Below, piece after piece: positions 38,304 to 48,080 of a stretch of DNA of 64,000 nucleotides (position 1 is the stretch's first letter; each line of letters starts with the position of its first letter). Source of the stretch: Helicobacter sp. 13S00482-2 (GTDB lineage Bacteria > Campylobacterota > Campylobacteria > Campylobacterales > Helicobacteraceae); contig NZ_MLAT01000003.1 of assembly GCF_002272795.1 (NCBI RefSeq), forward strand, positions 94,202 through 158,201, written 5' to 3'. The notes beneath the pieces were generated by a model. It worked only from the letters and a program-made list of their open reading frames with translations, had not been told where the DNA came from and ran no database searches. The position numbers and the translations under genes were made by a program.

Positions 38304-39905
38304 TTATTTCCTTGATGATAAATATTCTTCATAACTTCCTTTAAAATCAACGATTTTAGCTCCATCATCAGAAGGAATCAATTCAATAATACGATTAGCA
38401 TATGCATCAATAAGTTCTCTATCATGGCTCACACAAATCACACACCCACTAAATTTATAAAGTGCCTCACCCAAAGCAATGATAGACTCCAAATCCAAGT
38501 GATTAGTAGGTTCATCTAAAATCAAAAAATTTCCCCCCTCTAGCATTATCCTCGATAAAACCATTCGATGTTTTTCCCCACCACTAAGTGCGTCAATACT
38601 TTTCTCTTGTTCTTCTCCGCTAAATAACATCCTACCTAAGCTTGTGCGTATTTCAGAGGAATCCATTTTTTTGTCAAAACCTCTGAGCCATTCATAAAGG
38701 GTTTCTTTGCCTCCAATCTCTTCACTAACATTTTGTGGAAAATATCCCTTTTGAGTCGTAGCCCCCCATTTTACGATTCCAGTATCAGGCTTTAATTCCT
38801 CCATCAAGATTTTACAAAGTGTGCTTTTACCCACACCGTTTCCACCAATGAGTGCAATTTTATCTCCAGGCAAAATTTTTAAACTTACATTTTGTAAAAC
38901 CTTCTTATCGCCATAATTTTTCGATATTCCTTCGCATTCTAAAGCTTCATTCCCGATAGCTCTTTTAGGTTTAAAAACAATGCTTGGATCACGTCTACTT
39001 GAAACAGCCAAACTCTCAATATTGAGTTTTTCAAGTTGTTTTTGTCTAGAAGTCGCTTGTTTTGCCTTACTTGCATTAGCAGAAAATCTTGCGATAAAAG
39101 ATTCCAACTCTTCTTTTTCCTTGAGTTTTTTGTTACGCTCAGCCTCTTGCTGTTTGCTAATAAGCGTAGAAGCAATATACCAATCATCATAGTTACCGCT
39201 AAATTCACGTACAGTATGAAAATCCATATCCAAAATATTCGTGCAAACAGCATTTAAGAAATGTCTGTCGTGACTGATTACAACCATTGTTCCTTCATGG
39301 CGTTTGAGATTTTCTTCTAGCCAAGTAATAGAGTGAAGATCAAGATTGTTGGTGGGCTCATCTAAAAGCAAAATATCAGGCTTAGGAAAAAGCACCTGTG
39401 CTAATAAGATCTTAAACTTATCTCCACCTGTAAGTGTTTTCATAGGTTCATTATGGATATTTGCAGGAAATCCCAAATCTTCTAGAATTTTTTCTATCAC
39501 AACCTCGTATTCATACATCGGATCTTCTTCTGCACAGATAATCTCAAGCTCTCCAAGTCGTGCATTGATTTTATCGTCATTAAGATCCCCGTTCATATAG
39601 AGGTTTTCTTTTTCTTTGCTGGCTTGATAAAGCCTTTTATTACCTATAAGTACAGCATCTTTTAAGCTAAGTTCCTCATAAGCATACTGATCTTGTCCTA
39701 ATACCCCTAAACGTAGTCCTTGCTCAATGATTATCTCCCCACTACTGGCTTCATTTTGACCACTTAATATTTTCAAAAATGTACTTTTTCCCGCACCATT
39801 TGCCCCAATAAGACCATAACGTTTATTTTTGTCTAGTTTGATATTCACATTTTCAAACAGTTTTTTTGTTGCATAACGCATTGTGAGGTTGATTGTCTGT
39901 AACAT
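38304..39905 (-). CDS. ABC-F family ATPase (YbiT-like translation factor)
   Basis: About 533 residues with two ABC domains in one chain: Walker A GANGAGKST and GGNGVGKST, signatures LTGGDKFKILLAQ and LSGGEKHRMVLSR, and Walker B LLLDEPTNNLD and LILDEPTNHLD. A charged linker between them (about residues 240-310) is the P-site tRNA interaction motif of ABC-F proteins. There is no membrane domain. Such proteins act on stalled ribosomes. The opening MLQTINLTMRYATKKLFENV resembles YbiT. The ATG at 39905 has AAGGA upstream. Confidence 0.88.
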   Translation of the reverse strand: MLQTINLTMRYATKKLFENVNIKLDKNKRYGLIGANGAGKSTFLKILSGQNEASSGEIIIEQGLRLGVLGQDQYAYEELSLKDAVLIGNKRLYQASKEKENLYMNGDLNDDKINARLGELEIICAEEDPMYEYEVVIEKILEDLGFPANIHNEPMKTLTGGDKFKILLAQVLFPKPDILLLDEPTNNLDLHSITWLEENLKRHEGTMVVISHDRHFLNAVCTNILDMDFHTVREFSGNYDDWYIASTLISKQQEAERNKKLKEKEELESFIARFSANASKAKQATSRQKQLEKLNIESLAVSSRRDPSIVFKPKRAIGNEALECEGISKNYGDKKVLQNVSLKILPGDKIALIGGNGVGKSTLCKILMEELKPDTGIVKWGATTQKGYFPQNVSEEIGGKETLYEWLRGFDKKMDSSEIRTSLGRMLFSGEEQEKSIDALSGGEKHRMVLSRIMLEGGNFLILDEPTNHLDLESIIALGEALYKFSGCVICVSHDRELIDAYANRIIELIPSDDGAKIVDFKGSYEEYLSSRK

Positions 39906-40121
39906 CAATGTGTCCTTTATGTGTATTAAATTCAAAATCAAATTCTACCAAAACAAATATCAAAAAACTTCAGTCCATAATAAAGATGAAAACACAATGA
40001 TTCCGCATTCGTTAAAATAAATCATTACCATATGAGAAAATAATCATCTCAGCAAAATCTAAGCAAATAAAATTTAGCATTTTGCCAGATAATCAAACAA
40101 ACAACCACTAAGGATATAGCT

Positions 40122-41507
40122 ATGCAACCCTCCACAAAAAGGGTCTTATACAGAAAAAGACGCTATTTAGTTTATTTCATCATCACGATCATCGCAATAT
40201 CTCTACCTTTCATAAAAATCAACGGTAATCATATATTTTTATTATCATTTGACCATATGGAATTACATCTTTTAGGCACAGCATTTAACGTTCAACAACT
40301 TTACTTAATGCCTTTATTGTTAATTATTTTATTTGTAGGTGTGTTTTTTATGACCACACTAGGAGGAAGGATTTGGTGTGGCTGGAGTTGCCCACAAACA
40401 ATATTTCGTGTGATATATCGAGATTTTATAGAAACCACCTTGCTAGGTTTGCGTAAAAAAATATCCAACAAGCAGGAAAAGCCAAAATACACCATTTTTT
40501 CTAATGACATCAAAAAACTAATCGCCATTATCCTTTTTAGTATCATTGCTCTAATGGCTTCGGCAGTATTTTTATTTTATTTTGTACCTCCTGAAGAATT
40601 TTTTCCTTCATTGTTGGATCCTTTTGATCATATGATATTGATAACTTTTTGGCTATGTATTGCTGGGTTTTTGATCTTTGATATTATTTTTATCGCTGAA
40701 AACTTTTGTATATATATTTGTCCTTACGCGAGGGTTCAATCTGTATTGTATGATAATGATACCATTATGGCAATATATGATTCATCTAGAGGTGGTATTG
40801 TCTATGACAAAGAAGGAGAAAAAATCCCTCAAGCTCCAAAAAAACGAGATCTAGAGGCTGAATGCACTAATTGTGAAAAATGTGTTCGCGTATGCCCTAC
40901 CCACATAGATATAAGAAAAGGTATGCAATTAGAATGCATCAATTGTCTTGAATGTGTTGATGCATGTACTGATGTGATGGGAAAGCTCAATCGACCTTCG
41001 CTTGTTCAATGGAGTTCTCCAAACTCTCTACAGACAAAGGCAAAAGTCCGATATTTTAGAGCTAAAACCATCGCTTATATTGTAGTTCTTGCTATCGTAT
41101 TTGGTGTTATGATAGCAATGTGGGGCAAAAAAGAACAAATGCTATTGAATATCACCCGATCTAGCGAACTTTATAAAATTAGAAATATTAATACTATCGA
41201 TAATGAGTATGTATTTTTATTTCAAAACACAGATAAAAAAGATCATTCTTATGGCTTTGAGATCCTAAACAATGATGATCTATTCATCAAACAACCCACT
41301 AACGACATACGTGTAAAAGCAGGAGGGAAATCAAAACAAATCGTCATCATCAGAACCAAAAAAACACTAGGAGATAACAGCTCGAAAGATTCTTTCACAC
41401 CTATCACAATACAGGCTTATGCCATTGATGAACCTACCATTAGTGTAAAACGAAAGAGTTTTTTTGTGTATCCAGAAAAAGATATTCTAGAAAACTATCA
41501 CAAATAA
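40122..41507 (+). CDS. ccoG: Cytochrome oxidase cbb3 assembly protein CcoG (RdxA/FixG family)
   Basis: A 461-residue membrane protein with about five helices, a conserved GRIWCGWSCPQTIFR, a second Cys pair in CIYICPYARVQS, and a ferredoxin-like cluster region (CTNCEKCVRVCPTH and CINCLECVDAC) that binds two [4Fe-4S] centres. The C-terminal 130 residues form the periplasmic FixG immunoglobulin-like domain. CcoG reduces copper for cbb3 oxidase assembly, in line with the bc1 genes of this window. AAGGA precedes the ATG. Confidence 0.93.
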   Translation: MQPSTKRVLYRKRRYLVYFIITIIAISLPFIKINGNHIFLLSFDHMELHLLGTAFNVQQLYLMPLLLIILFVGVFFMTTLGGRIWCGWSCPQTIFRVIYRDFIETTLLGLRKKISNKQEKPKYTIFSNDIKKLIAIILFSIIALMASAVFLFYFVPPEEFFPSLLDPFDHMILITFWLCIAGFLIFDIIFIAENFCIYICPYARVQSVLYDNDTIMAIYDSSRGGIVYDKEGEKIPQAPKKRDLEAECTNCEKCVRVCPTHIDIRKGMQLECINCLECVDACTDVMGKLNRPSLVQWSSPNSLQTKAKVRYFRAKTIAYIVVLAIVFGVMIAMWGKKEQMLLNITRSSELYKIRNINTIDNEYVFLFQNTDKKDHSYGFEILNNDDLFIKQPTNDIRVKAGGKSKQIVIIRTKKTLGDNSSKDSFTPITIQAYAIDEPTISVKRKSFFVYPEKDILENYHK

Positions 41508-41582
41508 CTTCATAAACTTCTTGTTTTAAGTTTTTCCACAGGAAGTTTTGTGAGTAATATTTTCGCATTGTTTAAAAAAATT

Positions 41583-41604
41583 AATCTACTTGATTAGATT
41601 TTTT
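41583..41604 (+). terminator. Possible terminator of ccoG
   Basis: AATCTA at 41583-41588 pairs with TAGATT at 41595-41600 around a six-base loop, followed directly by TTTT. The stem is short and AT-rich, so it is a weak factor-independent terminator at best. Confidence 0.4.
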
Positions 41605-41629
41605 AATAAAATTGTTACTAGAATTGTAG

Positions 41630-41635
41630 TATAAT
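41630..41635 (+). promoter_or_regulatory. -10 box of the autotransporter gene
   Basis: TATAAT lies 56 bases before the ATG of the large autotransporter, leaving a leader of about 45 bases with GGAAGG close to the start codon. Confidence 0.5.
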
Positions 41636-41691
41636 CAGTAGATAAACAACAGAAAAAGTATGAAACATAACCCATTATATGGAAGGTCTGA

Positions 41692-44600
41692 ATGTTAGAG
41701 GGTATTTCGAAAATAAAAAAATATATTTTTATCTCTATCTTCTTCAGTACTGTAGCATTGCCCGCATATTCAGCTGATATTGATCTTTATGCTAGCCAAA
41801 TACGTTCAAACACTTCATCCAAATACGACTGGCGTAATGCCGCAAATTACTTTTGGTCAAGCTCTGCTATTAATAAAGACATATCTACCTCGTATGGAAA
41901 TTCAGACACACTCTATCTCTCTGGACTCTTTAATTATGCTGGTGGTGATGGTGGTAACAAAATCTCTATCACAGCATCAAACTCAACAATACAAATTGGA
42001 AAAAACTCTGGTAATAGTTTTACAAACTATTACGGTGGTGGCACAACTATAGTGAATTTCAAAGCAAGAAATATCATCATTGGAAATAATCTTGATTTGG
42101 GAAATAAGATTGGATCTGGAGCAGGAGGAACGGGTAATGTCGTTATGACTCTTGAAGGAATTGTTGGAATCACTGGAGCTGGAACAATTGCCTTAAGAAA
42201 GGCTTCTACACTGACCTTAAAGGGTGGATCTATCCAAACAAGTGGTCATATTTATCTATATGATGGCTCCAAGCTAATTTTAAATGGCAGTTCTTCTGAG
42301 ATAAAGAACACCGTTGATATTACAGGCAACTCAAGCTTTGATTTTAGTGGAATCTCAGGAAGCACAAACATTAGTGGAATGTATTTAGATGCCACTGGAA
42401 GCTTAAAGGGCAATAATATCTCTATCGGGACGCTCAATCTTTATGAAAAAGCCACTATGAATGCAATAGGTGTGGATGGTAATATCAACATAGATACTTT
42501 CACCACTTCAAGATCAGCCCTACTCTCAAACGCTACAGCAAAGGTGGATACACATGCAAGTGTGACAGTCGGAAATATTGATCTCACTAACTATGGAGGT
42601 GGTAGACAAGCATTTATAGACACTCATGGCTTTGGCGATATTACCCTCACAGGAAATCTAAAGGTAAATGGATCTATTGCAGGAATTGGCCTAGCTGGAT
42701 CCACAGCAACATTTAAACTCAACGGCAAAAATATCACGCTACAATCAGATGTTTTACTTGGATACTATAGTGAGCTTATCGTTTCAGGTATAGGTAACTT
42801 TAATGCCCAAAAAATCAATGTCGGGAATGGATCAACTACTGGAAATACAACATTAAATTTTTCAGGTATTCAAGGACACACTACGATAAAGACACTAGAA
42901 CTTGCTACTGCTAGTATTTATGGAGGTAATTTTGACATTGGAACAATTCTAGCCCATAAAGGAGCTTCCCGTTCAATTTTTTATAATAACATTGGAACTA
43001 GCACTATAGAAACCCTAAATCTTGATAGTGGAACATCAAATGTAGATAATACAACCTTAGAATTTAAAGGTGGTGGAACCTCACTTGATATTGACACAGC
43101 TAATCTGAACTCTTGGGCTGTTCTTGATGGCTCTAGCATCAATCAAATAAATATCAAAAATCTGATCTCCTCATATGCCACCATAAAAGCTAAAAATTTA
43201 ACTATCAATAATGCAACCTTTTCTAACTCTCAGACCTTCTTGTATGCAAACACAACCACACAAAAAGATGGGAAAATAACGCTCAATAACGGAGCAAAAC
43301 TATACATCAAAAGCGGAACAACATTTAACGCCGATACCCTAGATATGTATAACACCTCCGCCTTGTATGCTTCCAATACCAATGGTGGGGGGATGAGCGG
43401 GGATACAACTATCAATAAAATCATCTTTAATAACTCTGCTATCTATGCAAATAATTTATATACAAATAACATCACCGTGAAAAACAACGCAAGTGTATAT
43501 CTATCCAAAGGATCTTATACCAATACAGGCGATCTGAATATAGATGATGGGACATTCTTGCAAATTCACGGGGGCAATTTCATTAACAATGGTGAAATAA
43601 ACATATCCTTAGGGTCTGATTCAAGCAAGAATGCCAAAAATCTCATTGATGTCCTTGATGGTTCTTTTACATTTAATATGACAATGACCAGCCAAAATTC
43701 AAAAAATGAAAAAGGAGAGGATGTTCAAATACAAGTCCCAAAAGCTGCTATAAATGTGAATGTATCCTTAGCAGGACTGGTTGCAGGACAAACTTATAAT
43801 ATTATCAAAACTAGAGATGGGATTTGGTTTAGTGATGATAATGGCAAAATCTACAAAAGTGGAGAAAGTGGCTATGATGATTTTGTGAAACTTTTGCAAA
43901 ATAGAATGTTTTTCAACACTCCTGATGGATCTTCTCTCGCACTTGATTACTCTATCAGTGATGATAAAAAAAGTATCGGTTTTAAATATGATACTGGAAA
44001 ACATTATGTAAATGCAAGTCCTTATATTAAGCCTGGCACTTGGGTATTTGGAATCGGTTCTGGTGCTGCAGCGTTTGGCTCCATAGGTGGTATACCTGGA
44101 GCTAGTGGTTTAGCAAAAGACTACACTCTTGTTTTGCAAAAGCAAACTTGGACAAATGGCGTGAGTGGAAAAGCTGAAAATACAGTCTATTATATGAAGG
44201 ATTTGAACTACAACAACTATGGTAGCACAAGTGCTACATTCACCGTAGATGCAAGGGGAAGTGATTTTGCACTAGGAAAAAATCAAGATGTTGGAGGCGA
44301 AGAAGGTATCGTTAATATTGGACCATACAATGCAAAATCCAATATGGTCATAAAAGCAGATAATATCTATCTAGGTGGAAGCATCACACTAGGTGATGGG
44401 GCATTAATATCTGGACATCTAGACCTTCAATCATCTGGTGATATCACAGGAGATAACAAAGCTTCAAGCATTAAAGTTCGAAATCATTCAAGCTTAAAGG
44501 CTTCTGGAAAAAGCTTTAAATATGCTGGAACAATTTATTTATGGGCCAATAAAACAGTTACTGATGAAGTAGGAATAGATCTAAGTGGGATAATAGGTCC

Positions 44601-46737
44601 CATAGAAATTGGCTCTATGGAAGCATATGCAGCTAGACCTAATAGCGTGGATAAGAATGCTGGTATCAAGATGAGTAATTTTAAAATCGGTTATTTGAAG
44701 ATCGGTAATGGGAATGGGGGTAGCATTAACAACTACTATTCAGAATTCACCACAAATATCGGCACTTCAAGTATAGATACTCTCGAACTTATGGGTGGAG
44801 GTTCTGGATTAGATCAATCTGGATTAAAATTCAGTGCTGGAGGCGACACTCTAACTGTAGGAACTGCAAAAATTGGGAGTTGGTCGTTTTTAGATGCAAG
44901 CAAAATCACTGATTTTAATGTTACCAAGCTACTTGATCTTCCCTATGCCCCTAATATTACCTTTGCAGGTATTCATGGAGTGAACTTCAATAACCTCATA
45001 TTAGGAGAAGGTGCGCAGATGAACTATGGAGGGAATACTGATCTAACCATCAATGGCAACTTCACACTCAAAAATAATGCATTCATCAATATCACTCCAA
45101 ATGGTAAAACTCTAAACACCATTAACGTAAAAGGGAATGCGACTTTTTATTTTAATGATGATAAAACAGACTCATCAGGACACGCTAATCCTCTTATAAA
45201 AGTGAACAGCATTAAGGGTTTAAAACTCAATCAAAACTATATTTTATTCAAAGCTGGAGGGAGCATTACTTATATCTATATTAATGCAGAAGGCAAACAA
45301 CTAAAATCCACTGATAGCAAAGAGGCTGCCAATACATTGTATAACGAAATGGCAGATCGAATAGGACTTTATGATGATAGCGATACAAGCAAACCTTCTA
45401 GGGCTGATGTAGAAATAAAAGCCAATGACAAGCAAATCTCTTTCAAAATTAACGAGATAGACAACTCCAATCCTTATGATCCTAATACCATAGAATACTG
45501 GCTATATAAAAGAGGTGGTATAGCTTGGATTAATGGTATAAACAATGTCGGTCCTGATGTTATGGGCTGGTTACAAGAATTGATGATAAATAAACACAAT
45601 GGTCTTTGGGCAAAATCTAGAGTTTTTGATAATGATTTGGGTTATTTTTTACGCACAGCAAAACAACTCGAAAGCACAATGGGTCAGCTATCTTCTGTAA
45701 AACGTAAAAACAACTCCACAGATTCTGTGCGTCTGGCCACTGATGTTAATCGGACTAGCAGACTTGTGAAACTCTCAAACACTCAGGCAAATCTTCCAAC
45801 ATTTGCAGAACTTATCAGAAGTTTAGAAAATAAACATTTTGCTCTTAATGATAATAATATTGCTTCAGTGTATAAATTTGCCAATAGAAACACTTATAAA
45901 AACAACATATGGGCAACCGCAATTGGAGCAGCCAGTTTTGTAGAAGGTGGAAACAGCACCTTATATGGAATAAATGTAGGCTATGATAGATTCATTAGCA
46001 ATCAGATTATAGGTGCCTATCTTGCCTATGCTCAAGGAAAATACAACGGTGATATTATAAGAAATCAATCTTACAATGCCAATGTAGGGCTTTACTATAG
46101 GGCTTATGCAGGTAATAATGAGTTCGATGTCTCTGTTAGTGGGACTTATGGCTATAATGAAGAAAATCTCTATTCTCAAGACATTATTCTTTCTCAGCTT
46201 GATCAAAACTATAATTACAACACCTTTACAGGCAATATAAATTTCAATTACGGCTATGTTTTTGCTCTTTCTAATAAATCTATCGTCCTCAAACCTCAAA
46301 TCGGAATGAGTGGATATTTTATTTGTGCTGGTGGGAATTTGTTGTGCAATAAGCAAATCAAAGGAGAGGTTAACAATCCTGATGACTCTGATCTTGCTAT
46401 CAATTCAAATGCGGATCAAAAATTCAATATTGCGCTGAATGTAGCATTGGAAACTAGGAAATATTTTAATGGAAATTCATATTGGTATTTTATTGCGGGA
46501 GTGAGTAGAGACGTATTCCTTTTAAGCAAAGGAGATCAAGAAGTCCGATTCGTGGGCAATAATACCCTCAGTTACAAAAAAGGCGATCAACTTAATACCT
46601 ATGGCTCACTCACTGCTGGAGGAGAACTTGAACTCTTTAAAAGAATCTATGTCAATCTAGGTTTGGGTGCAAAAGCGGGCTTTGCATATAAAGACATCAA
46701 TATTAATGGCAGTGTCGGTATGCGTTATGTCTTCTAG
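41692..46737 (+). CDS. VacA-like autotransporter, 1681 residues
   Basis: A signal peptide (residues 1-28, ending PAYSA) is followed by a passenger of about 1350 residues rich in Asn, Gly, Ser and Thr with beta-helix rhythm, and a C-terminal autotransporter barrel (from about residue 1400 to the terminal GMRYVF). The linker and barrel (HNGLWAKSRVFDNDLGYFL, NNIWATAIGAASFVEGG, STLYGINVGYD, YNYNTFTGNINFNYGY) follow the VacA / toxin-like outer-membrane protein pattern. The passenger carries an internal duplication: a block near 42988-43170 recurs near 44755-44935 (NIGTSTIETLNL and NIGTSSIDTLEL). It is likely surface exposed and involved in colonisation; I see no basis to call it a cytotoxin. Confidence 0.85.
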   Translation: MLEGISKIKKYIFISIFFSTVALPAYSADIDLYASQIRSNTSSKYDWRNAANYFWSSSAINKDISTSYGNSDTLYLSGLFNYAGGDGGNKISITASNSTIQIGKNSGNSFTNYYGGGTTIVNFKARNIIIGNNLDLGNKIGSGAGGTGNVVMTLEGIVGITGAGTIALRKASTLTLKGGSIQTSGHIYLYDGSKLILNGSSSEIKNTVDITGNSSFDFSGISGSTNISGMYLDATGSLKGNNISIGTLNLYEKATMNAIGVDGNINIDTFTTSRSALLSNATAKVDTHASVTVGNIDLTNYGGGRQAFIDTHGFGDITLTGNLKVNGSIAGIGLAGSTATFKLNGKNITLQSDVLLGYYSELIVSGIGNFNAQKINVGNGSTTGNTTLNFSGIQGHTTIKTLELATASIYGGNFDIGTILAHKGASRSIFYNNIGTSTIETLNLDSGTSNVDNTTLEFKGGGTSLDIDTANLNSWAVLDGSSINQINIKNLISSYATIKAKNLTINNATFSNSQTFLYANTTTQKDGKITLNNGAKLYIKSGTTFNADTLDMYNTSALYASNTNGGGMSGDTTINKIIFNNSAIYANNLYTNNITVKNNASVYLSKGSYTNTGDLNIDDGTFLQIHGGNFINNGEINISLGSDSSKNAKNLIDVLDGSFTFNMTMTSQNSKNEKGEDVQIQVPKAAINVNVSLAGLVAGQTYNIIKTRDGIWFSDDNGKIYKSGESGYDDFVKLLQNRMFFNTPDGSSLALDYSISDDKKSIGFKYDTGKHYVNASPYIKPGTWVFGIGSGAAAFGSIGGIPGASGLAKDYTLVLQKQTWTNGVSGKAENTVYYMKDLNYNNYGSTSATFTVDARGSDFALGKNQDVGGEEGIVNIGPYNAKSNMVIKADNIYLGGSITLGDGALISGHLDLQSSGDITGDNKASSIKVRNHSSLKASGKSFKYAGTIYLWANKTVTDEVGIDLSGIIGPIEIGSMEAYAARPNSVDKNAGIKMSNFKIGYLKIGNGNGGSINNYYSEFTTNIGTSSIDTLELMGGGSGLDQSGLKFSAGGDTLTVGTAKIGSWSFLDASKITDFNVTKLLDLPYAPNITFAGIHGVNFNNLILGEGAQMNYGGNTDLTINGNFTLKNNAFINITPNGKTLNTINVKGNATFYFNDDKTDSSGHANPLIKVNSIKGLKLNQNYILFKAGGSITYIYINAEGKQLKSTDSKEAANTLYNEMADRIGLYDDSDTSKPSRADVEIKANDKQISFKINEIDNSNPYDPNTIEYWLYKRGGIAWINGINNVGPDVMGWLQELMINKHNGLWAKSRVFDNDLGYFLRTAKQLESTMGQLSSVKRKNNSTDSVRLATDVNRTSRLVKLSNTQANLPTFAELIRSLENKHFALNDNNIASVYKFANRNTYKNNIWATAIGAASFVEGGNSTLYGINVGYDRFISNQIIGAYLAYAQGKYNGDIIRNQSYNANVGLYYRAYAGNNEFDVSVSGTYGYNEENLYSQDIILSQLDQNYNYNTFTGNINFNYGYVFALSNKSIVLKPQIGMSGYFICAGGNLLCNKQIKGEVNNPDDSDLAINSNADQKFNIALNVALETRKYFNGNSYWYFIAGVSRDVFLLSKGDQEVRFVGNNTLSYKKGDQLNTYGSLTAGGELELFKRIYVNLGLGAKAGFAYKDININGSVGMRYVF

Positions 46738-46748
46738 ACTTTATTAGC

Positions 46749-46754
46749 TATAAT
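46749..46754 (+). promoter_or_regulatory. -10 box of the MFS gene pair
   Basis: TATAAT in the 47-bp gap between the autotransporter stop and the first MFS gene, about 30 bases before its ATG. It implies the permeases are transcribed separately from the autotransporter. Confidence 0.45.
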
Positions 46755-46784
46755 TCCCCCTTTTAAATCTTTCTAGGTGCGTGT

Positions 46785-48080
46785 ATGAAAAATTCAATCC
46801 CAAAATCTCGTTTATTAAATCGTCAAGATATTAAAACCCTTTCTCTCTCTTCTCTTGGTGGAACATTGGAATTTTATGATTTTATTATTTTTGTGTTTTT
46901 TGCACAAACCATTGCCCATTTATTTTATCCTGCAACACTAGATCCTTTTTTGAGCACCTTGAATACTTATGGAACATTTGCTGCAGGATACTTCGCTAGA
47001 CCTTTAGGTGGCATAGTAATGGCACATCTTGGAGATAAAAATGGGCGTAAAAATATGTTTATGCTCTCTATTTTATTGATGGTAATCCCTACATTTTTGA
47101 TGGGGATATTACCTACTTATGAAAGTATTGGATATTTTGCTCCTATTATTTTATTGCTTATTCGTATTTTTCAAGGAATTGCTATTGGTGGAGAACTTCC
47201 TGGTGCTTGGGTTTTTGTATGTGAACACACACATAAAAATCGCTTAGGTTTTTCTATTGGTGTTTTAACATCGTGCGTGGTAGGAGGAATTTTGCTAGGC
47301 TCTATCGTGGCTTTTTGTATCAATTTTATTTTTGATTCTAGAGAAATCACTCAATACGCTTGGAGAATTCCTTTTTTATTAGGAGGTCTCTTTGGAATCA
47401 TATCAATTTTTCTCAGGCGTTATTTGCACGAAACGCCAATCTTTCAAGAAATGAAAAGAAGCGACTCACTCGTAAAAATCCCTATCAAAAAAGTCTTTCA
47501 AACTGCCAAGATAAATATTATGATCTCAATGCTCAGCACTTGGATACTCACTGGGTGTATTGTTGTACTCATACTCCTAGTTCCAAACATTATGAAATCT
47601 ACTCTTAGCACACAAGAAACCCACATCATTTTAATTCAAATGTTGGCAATATTTAGTCTCATTATAGGATGCATATTATCTGGAGGTTTGGCCGATAAGA
47701 TAGGAATTTCAAAAGCGTGTATTGTCTTTAGCTTTGCTTTTGCAATCACATCACTTATATTCTTCTATACGCTTTATCACTGCAATGATAATAAAAATAT
47801 TTTTATGTGGTATGTGATTGTGGCATTTTTTGCAGGCGTGATGAATTTTACTCCATTAACAATGCTGTGTATCTTTCCACCTAATATTAGATTTAGCGGA
47901 TTATCATTTTCCTATAACCTTGCATATGCAATTTTTGGGGGATTTGCTCCTATACTTGTGGTGAATCTGAATGCATATAACCCAATTTTAGTGGGCTATT
48001 ATTTAGCATTTTTAGGAGTCATTGGTATATTTATAGGAATATTCATATATTTTTTTCAAAAATCTGAAGAAACTCGATGA
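46785..48080 (+). CDS. MFS transporter, metabolite:H+ symporter type (copy 1)
   Basis: A 431-residue, 12-helix permease. The opening LGGTLEFYDFIIFVFFA, GGIVMAHLGDKNGRKNMF (the MFS loop 2-3 motif) and RIFQGIAIGGELPGAWVFV are typical of the ProP/KgtP/ShiA group, which imports osmolytes or organic acids with protons. The substrate cannot be read. It overlaps the next, paralogous gene by four bases (ATGA). The central third is almost identical in DNA to the second copy. Confidence 0.85.
   Translation: MKNSIPKSRLLNRQDIKTLSLSSLGGTLEFYDFIIFVFFAQTIAHLFYPATLDPFLSTLNTYGTFAAGYFARPLGGIVMAHLGDKNGRKNMFMLSILLMVIPTFLMGILPTYESIGYFAPIILLLIRIFQGIAIGGELPGAWVFVCEHTHKNRLGFSIGVLTSCVVGGILLGSIVAFCINFIFDSREITQYAWRIPFLLGGLFGIISIFLRRYLHETPIFQEMKRSDSLVKIPIKKVFQTAKINIMISMLSTWILTGCIVVLILLVPNIMKSTLSTQETHIILIQMLAIFSLIIGCILSGGLADKIGISKACIVFSFAFAITSLIFFYTLYHCNDNKNIFMWYVIVAFFAGVMNFTPLTMLCIFPPNIRFSGLSFSYNLAYAIFGGFAPILVVNLNAYNPILVGYYLAFLGVIGIFIGIFIYFFQKSEETR
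46998..47272 (+). repeat. Near-identical 275-bp block, copy 1 (in first MFS gene)
   Basis: From AGACCTTTAGGTGG to TTTTAACATC this stretch matches 48281-48555 with one difference that I could find (GAAAGT versus GAGAGT near 47120). The flanking parts of the two genes differ clearly, which marks recent gene conversion rather than a recent whole-gene duplication. Confidence 0.88.

Noticed and set aside
41692..46737. Naming the autotransporter vacA
   Set aside because: The barrel and linker fit the VacA-like family, but the passenger lacks recognisable p33/p55 features and is larger; a cytotoxin call is not supported.
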